Below are positions 1-7,300 of a stretch of 15,871 nucleotides of DNA, in pieces. Positions within the stretch are counted from its first letter, which is position 1, and every line of letters starts with the position of its first letter. Origin of the DNA: Gonium pectorale (Eukaryota; Chlorophyta; Chlorophyceae; Chlamydomonadales; Volvocaceae); NCBI GenBank assembly GCA_001584585.1, contig LSYV01000084.1, positions 283,848 through 299,718 of the forward strand, in the 5' to 3' direction. The notes under the pieces are model-generated. The model made no database searches. It worked only from the letters and a program-made list of their open reading frames with translations, and had not been told where the DNA came from. The translations under genes were made by a program, and so were the position numbers.

Positions 1-345
1 CGCGGCAGACTGCACGGACCGTGGGACTGAGGCGTGAATGTGGCAGGGGACGGTAGGAGCATTGAAGCCACATGCGCTGGGCGCGGGAATCTGAAAGCTC
101 GGGTGCCCATGTCAGCCAGGGTTGGCTGCTTGGCGTGGGTGGGCGCAGCGGCACGAACTGCGGCCCAAACAATTCAACGGAATCGCGGCAGACTGCACGG
201 CCCGTGGGACTGAGGCGCAATCATGGCAGGGAACGTAGGAACATTGAAGCCATATGCGCTGGGCGCGGAAATCTGAAAGCTCGGGTGCTTGCGCGTCAGC
301 CTGGGTTGGCTGCTTGGCGTGGGTGGGCGCAGCGGCATTATTGGC
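1..345. repeat. Tandem duplication, unit about 183 bp
   Basis: The sequence CGCGGCAGACTGCACGG begins at 1 and again at 184, and the two copies stay alignable with scattered substitutions and small indels to the shared TGGGCGCAGCGGCA (ending near 154 and 338). The second copy runs on to about 345, after which similarity is lost. The first copy starts exactly at the window edge, so more copies may lie to the left. I see no coding potential or transposon ends. Confidence 0.9.
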
Positions 346-365
346 GCCCATTCACGGACGTACAT

Positions 366-1153
366 GTACGGATCTGCCTCGTCCTGAGCACTGGTGACTA
401 CAAGCTGTCACGTTCTAGCAGCCGTGTGAATCTTGCATACATCACGACCAGCGCCACACGTATTGCGCGCATGGACCGGGCTACCCCAGAGATCGCATCC
501 ATGCCGCTCATCGCTTTACACTCGTCCTCTCCACGCAACATGGCCCTTTCTAGTTTTGACTCCAGAGGGCCCAAGGACCAGCGACCGGCATGCTACTCGA
601 GAAGCCCGAGCGCCCCCATCCCGCCTCAACGCGACGCAGCCAACTGGCAGCCTTGCCACAACCGCTCGCAAACAGCGCGCGTTGCCGCGGCAAACCATTA
701 ACGGATGCCTCCCCCCGGTCAGGTGGGGAAGGCAGAGGCCAGCTTCAACAACGGCTGCGGCCACCCGCTGCTCTCCGCGTGAGCAAGCCGTGTGTTGTGG
801 TTACTCCCAGCCCGTATCCCATGGCGGCCTGGCCGCATCCTCCGTGCGTTTGTTCTGGCAGCAGCAGGATCTCAGGCTTGTTTCGTAAAGCCAGCTGGCG
901 TTTATGCGTCCTGGCCGCCAGTCGGAGCAGCTTCCAGTCGGAGCACCGAAACCAGCCTCCCAAGTGGAGCTTTGGAGCCAGTGCAGCCGCTTCCGCGCCG
1001 AAGCTGGCGTCAGCTGTCTGGCGCATGGGGCTAGGCCAGAGTCTGCGGATGGGGGCGCGAAGAGCCGGACGGGGTGACTGAGCCCTGGCTCCGACTGAGG
1101 AAACAAAGGCAGACGAGGCTCCCTGCAGGCCTGGCGAGCAGTTCCCTTCTTCA
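366..1153. other. 3' flank of the kinase gene
   Basis: No protein-coding exon is supported here. Open frames exist on both strands but show no recognisable domain or third-position bias. Most of it is probably the 3' UTR of the minus-strand kinase gene, down to about position 500, followed by spacer. Extra 3' coding exons cannot be excluded. Confidence 0.5.
516..520 (-). terminator. Candidate poly(A) signal TGTAA for the kinase gene
   Basis: Reading the minus strand, TGTAA occurs here. It is the first copy after the proposed stop codon at 1154 and would give a 3' UTR of roughly 650 nt. TGTAA is the usual polyadenylation signal in Chlamydomonas and Volvox. A five-base match alone is weak, but its position fits. 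Confidence 0.5.
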
Positions 1154-1387
1154 TTACCCGTCTCGCCCTTCGCGCGGCCGCACCAACGCTACCATGCTCG
1201 CGCCAGCGTCGTCCCAGCGCCTCCCACAGCTGCGCCGCCGTGGAATGGCAAACCCCCCAAACGCCCTTTCCGGGCGCTCCCTCGGCGCCATTCCATGGTT
1301 GGAAACCACCCCGTCCCCGCTGCCCCGTGCCCCACCTCGCCCCGTGCTCCTCCCCGGCCCGCCCCACCCACACACGCAACCGACCGC
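1154..1387 (-). other. Uncertain C-terminal tail of the kinase gene
   Basis: After the last kinase helix (AELVKALAMMQ) the frame stays open for 77 codons to TAA at 1154-1156. This tail is Gly/Arg-rich and uses unfavoured codons (GGA, TTT, CCA, GTT), unlike the kinase exons. It may be real, or a donor such as GTGTGTGGGTGG just after the kinase may lead to another exon. No conserved domain is visible in any frame, so function should not depend on the choice. Confidence 0.35.
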
Positions 1388-4300
1388 CTGCATCATGGCC
1401 AGGGCCTTGACCAGCTCCGCCGCCGCGGGCCGCCTGTCGGGAACCAGCTCCCAGCAGGACGCCATCAGCGCCGCCAGCTTGGGTGGGCAGCGGCGCTCGT
1501 CCAGCTCGTCCAGCGGCAGCCGCTTGCGGAGCACGATGATGGCGTACGCTATCTGGCGGAGGAGAAGAGAGGAGAGGGGAGAGGGGACCGGAGGTGACCG
1601 GGGAGGACGATACATGTGTGCGCGGGCTCGGCACGTCGCTACACCGTACACCTCACGTCGTCGTCATGCGCATGCGCACACGTACCCATACAACAGCATT
1701 CGGCCGCCAAACGGGCGTACGGCCCTTTCCACCTTGTGCAGGGAGAAGCCGGCCTCGACCCACGGGCACAGGTCGCACCTGTACGGAGTCCATGCCCTCC
1801 CAGGGCCGCTGCCCCGTCAGCATCTCCCACATGATGACCCCGAAGGCCCAGATGTCCTGTGTGCCGTACGATGCCGTACGAGGGTACGTGGAAAGAGGAG
1901 GGGTTGAGCTCGGTGCCACAGGTCAGGAGAGTGGCGGACACATGCAAGGGCAGCAACACGCTCGGCGACGCGCTTCCCTGCGCTGCCGCGCCCCCCTCCC
2001 AGGCGCGCGACCCGGCGGCTAGGAACAACGAGGGGCCGGGTGGGCAGCCGGTCATGCAGCCGCCAACCCCGCGTCCTCCGGCCTCGGCTGGGAGCGTTGC
2101 GCGCCAGGGCCGCGCCTACAGGTCGCGGCTACATTTGGGCGACCAAGCTGCCCGGCAGAGCACATTGGGGGTGCAGTGGGCCCGGATTGCCCCCGTCTGA
2201 CCCAGGAACGCCTCGGCACGCGTCAGGGGCACCCTGTGTGTGTCCTTGCCGTACGTGTGTGTCCGTGTCCGTACGTGTCCTTGCCGTACGGTACTCACCA
2301 CCCTGTCCGTGATGTGTATGTTGAAGGCGTCGAACACCTCCGGGGCCATGTACGGGACTGTGCCAACCTGAGCGGCAAGCCAGTTTCGGAACATCCCAAG
2401 AGAGGACATCACACACAGTCAGGCGCCGGGGTCAGGTCTAATTGTATACAGGCTGCCGCATCGCGGTAACACGCGCGCTCTTGCATCTACAACCCAATTA
2501 GTGGCCGCTCCCTCTTCCTGAGGGAACACGGATCTAAGGCGGCCCCCGCGGGAGGGGGGGCGGGGGTGAAAGGATACAACTAGTAATGGGCCAGGCAACA
2601 GCAGCGCTTGTCCCGTCCCCGGGAGGCGGCAGGTACCCACCTCGGGGTGGCTGGTGACCAGCACGCTGCTGCGCAGGCGGGACAGGCCGAAGTCCTGTTG
2701 ACGGGAGCGCCGGGCGGGGGATTTGAAGGGTAAGGAGAATGAACAACGTTGGCCGCCGGGCGGGGGAGGGAAGGTGGAGCTCATACGGCGGGGGGGAGGG
2801 GGTCAAGCAGGGCCTGGCTAAGGCCCCTTGGGAGACGCGGCAGCGCTCACAAGCGTGAGAAAACAGCACGGAACAAAGCATTGTCCTCAACCAGGCCGCC
2901 AGGCACGGAAGAATTCAAGGGGGAGCCGTGAGGCGGAGAGGGAATACGCTGCCCGCCCTCTCCACCGCATGGCTCCTCCTCGGGGCCATCGCATATACCC
3001 GCAACCACCGCGGCGCGACCACGGGCCCCAAACCAGCACGGCCCTCCAGCCTGCGGCCCCTCGTCACCATGGCCCTTAGTCAATCGGCCCGGCCCAGTCG
3101 AACTGTTGACTACGCATAACGAATACCGGTACGGCGGCGGCGGCCGCTGAACCCAGTCCCACCCACCGCCAGCTTGACGACCGGCGTGGGGCTGTCCGGC
3201 TGCGACACCAGCACGTTGCCGGGCTTGAGGTCTGCGGGCCGCCAATGGGTGAGGGGTTGACGTCGGTTGCTTGGCTGCCTTTATCCACGCGCGGCGGCCG
3301 GGGCGGGAGTCGACGTGGCGGCGGGGCGGTGAGGGCAGGGCGGCGGCGTGGCAACGTGCCAACAGCCCATGTCATATGTTGGCATGCGGACGGGCAGGCG
3401 GGCCGAGGGGTTGCTGCCTGCCTGCCTGCTGTCCCTACTGCCCCTCGCCGCCCGTCCCCGTGGCGGGCCGGCTCACCTCGATGCATGATGGTTGGGTGGA
3501 GGTACGACAGCGCCCGGGCCACTTGCAGGCCGATGTGGAGGACCTGCGCGCGGGCGGGGCGCGGGGCATGGGGTTGTCGGGGCGAGGCGGGAGCGGGAGC
3601 GAGGGCAGCTTGTGAAGGCGCCGGTAGGAAGGGGCAGGCGCACGGAAACGCAGCAGCGCCCGTTAGTGCCGTGACGCTGAGGGCCTGTGGGCGGCGGACG
3701 TTGGGATGAGGGGCGGGTCAACGAGGAGCAGGGCTACGGGTACAGCCACGTGGGCGGAACACAGGCCGTCAGGGTGCGCACGTCGCCGGGGTCGGGTCTA
3801 GTCGGGTCTAGTCGGGTCTGGTCTGGTCTGGGGTGCGGGAGGAGCCCCGGTTGGGCCTGCAGCGGGCGGGTGATGCGGCAGGTGGGGTTGCACCGCTCCC
3901 ATTGTGCTCCCAGGTGCAGCGGGATGGGGCAGTGTGGGGTAAGCCCTGACCCCATGCTCACGGCTCCAGACCGCCTGCCCCGTCCGGTGCGCGCCCGCAG
4001 TGGTGTCCCAATCGTGGCCAGGGCCCCTCGCCGCGCCCGTGCCCATCCCCCCGAGGAACGACACGACTTCTACGCCACGACAACTACGCCATGACAACTA
4101 CTACGCCAAGACCACCACAAGTTCTTCTATTGAGCACAGTATGCGATGCGGTGTCCGCGACGCGACCCGTTTCCCATCTTTATTACCCCCCACGGAGGGC
4201 TGCCGGGGGACGCTTGGAACCATCCGCCACTCAGCGCCTTCGACCGATCTTCCAACCCAATGATGAGGACCCCAATGCCACGCACACGACAACGTACCTT

Positions 4301-7300
4301 TGGCAGCGGCATCAGGCGGGGCTGCCCCTGCCCCTCAACCGGCGGCTCCCCGGGCCCTCCGTGCACCAGGCGCGCGAGAGAGGTGTCCATCAGCTCCATC
4401 ACCAGGCACACGCGGGGCGGGCTGCGGGCGGGAACAGGGACAAGCGTGAAGAGGGGCGAGCGGGGACAGGAGCGGGCGGGGACAGGGGCGGGCGGGAACA
4501 GGGGTGGGCGGTAACAGGGGCGGGCGAGAACAGGGGCGAGCGGGAAAAAGGGGTGGGCGGAAACAGGGGCAGGCGGAAACAGGGGCGGGCGGGAGCAGGG
4601 CCGAGCGGGAACAGGGGCGAGCGGGAACAGGGGCGGGCGGGGACAGGGGGGGCGGGGACAGGGGGGCCGGGGAAAGAAGGGGGGGGACAGGGGCGGGTGG
4701 GGACAGGCGTGCGCGCGAGTGCAGGCGCGAGGAGGTGGGCGATGTAACGTGTAGGGACAGAATGTGCAGAACGACAACGGGCGGGAAGACGAATGGCTTA
4801 GATCGCCAACCGGGCGTTGGGACCGGGCAACCGGGGGATGCACATAGACAGGAGGAGGGGTCGTCAGCAAGCGACGATCCTTTTCTCCAGTCCTCGAGTC
4901 CTCAAGACAAGGGTGACAAAAAGGGTCGCGGTCCGCTGTGCTCACGTGAGGTTCGCAGCATGGAGGGTCACGACGTTGGGATGGCGGCAACGCGCCAGCA
5001 CCTCCACCTCCTGGGCCAGGGTGGCCAGAGGGCCACGAGCGACCGCCGCCACCACAGGGCGCCCGGCGCCCGCAGCGACCCCGTCCGCCGGTTGCTGCTG
5101 TGCCTCGACTCCGCCTGCCGCTGCGGCCACCTCTGCCAGCCCTAAGGCCACAGCCGCTGCCGCTGGCCCAGCCTCCGCCTCCCCGTTCGCCGCTGGCGCC
5201 GTGCCCAGCTCCTGCCCCCGAGGCGGCCCCGCCACCGGGGCAGGGGCCGAGGGACCGCCGTTGGGCTCCTGCTCCCCAGCGCACTTCCCGGCCGCCGCCG
5301 TCGCCGGCGCCGCGGCGGAAGCGTCGTGCGAGGCCGCACTCGCCTGCGACGCAGCGCCCCCCGCCTCCAAGGCCGCCACCACGGTGGACATGGTAGCGCT
5401 AGCCATCAGGCCCCCAAGCGCCGAGCCCCAATCGGACAGCCCATGGAAGGCGCTTCCGGCATTCTCAACGGCCACCGGCGCTGCTCCCTCCCGCGGCTCC
5501 TCCGGCAGGGGGGCCGCCGCCTTGGCGCCGCCGCCCTTTAGCGGCCCCTCCTCCGCCAGCCCCAAGTTGAGCAGCTTCACCGCCACCCGCCTCCCGCGAT
5601 ACAGCCCGAGCACCACCCGCCCGCAGCCGCCCTTGCCCAGCAGCGTGGGCAGAAGCTCCACCGCCCCGGCCTCCTGTGCGTGCGGCGCCTGGTGCCGGTC
5701 CCCTCCGCTGGCGCCCCCACCGGCAGCGCCAACGCCCACGCCGTCGCGGTCGTCATCCCCGTCATCATCGGGGCCCCCGTTCGCATCACTGCTGCCGTCC
5801 TCTGGGACCCCGTCGACGCCCGGCCGCTGCCGCTGGTACCCGGCAGGTGACCCGCGGGTCTGTTCGGTTCGGTTCGGCAGCACTCGCACGTTCAAGTCGA
5901 TGCCCTCGGCGAAGGGCGTCTGCTCCGTGACGGGGAGCAGCTCAGCCTCCGAATACACCACCGGCAGCCGCGGAGGCGCTGACGCGCCGGGCGCGTGGCG
6001 GCCTGGGGCAGGTCAGAGGTACGCAAGGGTTCGCGGTGGGTGGTAGTGGTTTTGGGGTGGTGGGATAGGGTAAAGGTATGGGAAGCAAAACGCAAGCAAG
6101 GCAGGGTGGTGTGCGAGGGGGCCCGAGCCGGCGCCTGCAGGTGGGCATGGGGGGCGTGAGGCCTCCTCCGTGAACGTCTCCCGGAGATGGCCCCGCCCTG
6201 TCCGCCCTAACCCGTTCGCACCCTTCCCACGACCGTTTCTGTCCCGAATGTTCCCTCCCGCACCGGCGCACATCCTCAGCTCGGCCTCAGCCCTGCGTAC
6301 CTTTCAGCAGGGCAAGGAGCGGGCCCAGCCGCTCCCTCGGCGGGGGCCTCGGCGGGGCGGCCGGCCCCAGCATCACCACCTCTAGGAGCTGGGCCTGGGG
6401 GGCTCCAACCCGCGGGCCGGGGTCGCTGGCCCCGATGCCGCCTGCCAGGATCTCCGACAAGGCGTCTCCCACGGTCCGTGAGTCCGCGGCCGTGTCATCG
6501 CTGCTGGAGCGCCAAGCGGGGAGGGGACGAGCGTGGGATCACCAAGTCCAGAGGATGTAGTAGCACTGGCTTTCCCGCGTGTGACGCCGCCAGCCCTGGA
6601 AACGGTGTGGGACGAAGACACCGCATCCCACATCAACATTTACTCGTACCTTCCGTACGTGACCTGGCCCCCTGCGCCGCCGTTCGTGCCGCCCTGCGCC
6701 TTGACATTAGCCGCCGCTTGCATGCTCGCGGCGGCGGCGGCGGCGCGCCGCCGACGCGTCCGAGGCAGTGCCCAGGCCACCGCTGCGGCAGCCGCTATGG
6801 CGACAGCACCTGCACCCCGGGGTGCGGGGTTGCGGAGCAGGGGTGCAGCTCGGGCTGTGACTGGCTGGGCACGTGGGAACGCCGAGCCCCCTTGCGTTGC
6901 CAAATGACCTCCATTCTTCACTTCCTCGCCCCCACTGGCGGTTATTGTCAGAGAATCCCCCAACAAAGTCACATAAGAGCCAGGCACCCTGACCGTCCCA
7001 AGCCTTGAGGCATGCTGTCTGCAGCAGCCGACGGACCGACACTCGCACGCATACTGCACCCCCCGGATGCTTGCATCGCTTTTCTGTTTGACAATCTGAA
7101 TGAGCACGCTGTTGCGCATGCGGAGCACACTGCCCCCCTGCCTTCGCTGACCGTCATGCCCGGTGGCGGCAGCGCTCCTGCCCTCCTTCCCAAACGAAGA
7201 CCCCCCCTGTAGGCGGCGCTGCCGTGTGCCCCACCCACCTCCCAAGAGCCCGCCCAGAAGCGGCCCCAGAAGCGACGCCCCGCGCCCGCCTCCACCGCTG

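Larger units (their letters stand above)
1386..4421 (-). other. Kinase hinge and C-lobe exons
   Basis: Seven small exons encode the rest of the catalytic domain. They contain the hinge strand VCLVMELMDTSLARLV (4298-4421); helix E, VLHIGLQVARALSYLHPTI (3477-3543); the catalytic loop HRDLKPGNVLV with Asp884, Lys886 and Asn889 (the Asp codon is split between 3477 and 3231); and DFGLSR (2641-2694). They continue with the P+1 loop and APE motif, VGTVPYMAPEVF (2299-2367); helix F, DIWAFGVIMWEMLTGQRPW (1779-1856); and the final helices with CWELVPDRRP (from 1552), ending near 1388. No catalytic residue is missing, so an active enzyme is expected. The HRDLKP and GTVPYMAPE signature is typical of TKL or Ser/Thr kinases and lacks the tyrosine-kinase HRDLAARN. 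Confidence 0.9.

Noticed and set aside
1705..1777. Possible extra exon reading CDLCPWVEAGFSLHK on the minus strand after the helix-F exon
   Set aside because: Joining the exon ending MDSVQ directly to IAYAIIVLRKR gives the expected kinase sequence in phase. The extra segment lies in the intron and is not in frame with the preceding exon at the GTGCGA donor.
4127..5284. Long minus-strand open frame through the 4422-4945 intron
   Set aside because: Only its part at 4298-4421 is a true exon (hinge of the kinase). The rest is the translated 16-bp minisatellite (Pro/Arg/Cys repeats) and an off-frame reading of the upstream exon.
4817..6046. Plus-strand open frame of 409 codons
   Set aside because: It lies opposite the kinase N-lobe exon, whose minus-strand frame carries the glycine loop and VAVK. 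The plus frame is low-complexity Ala/Pro/Ser with no domain, as expected for the mirror of GC-rich coding sequence.
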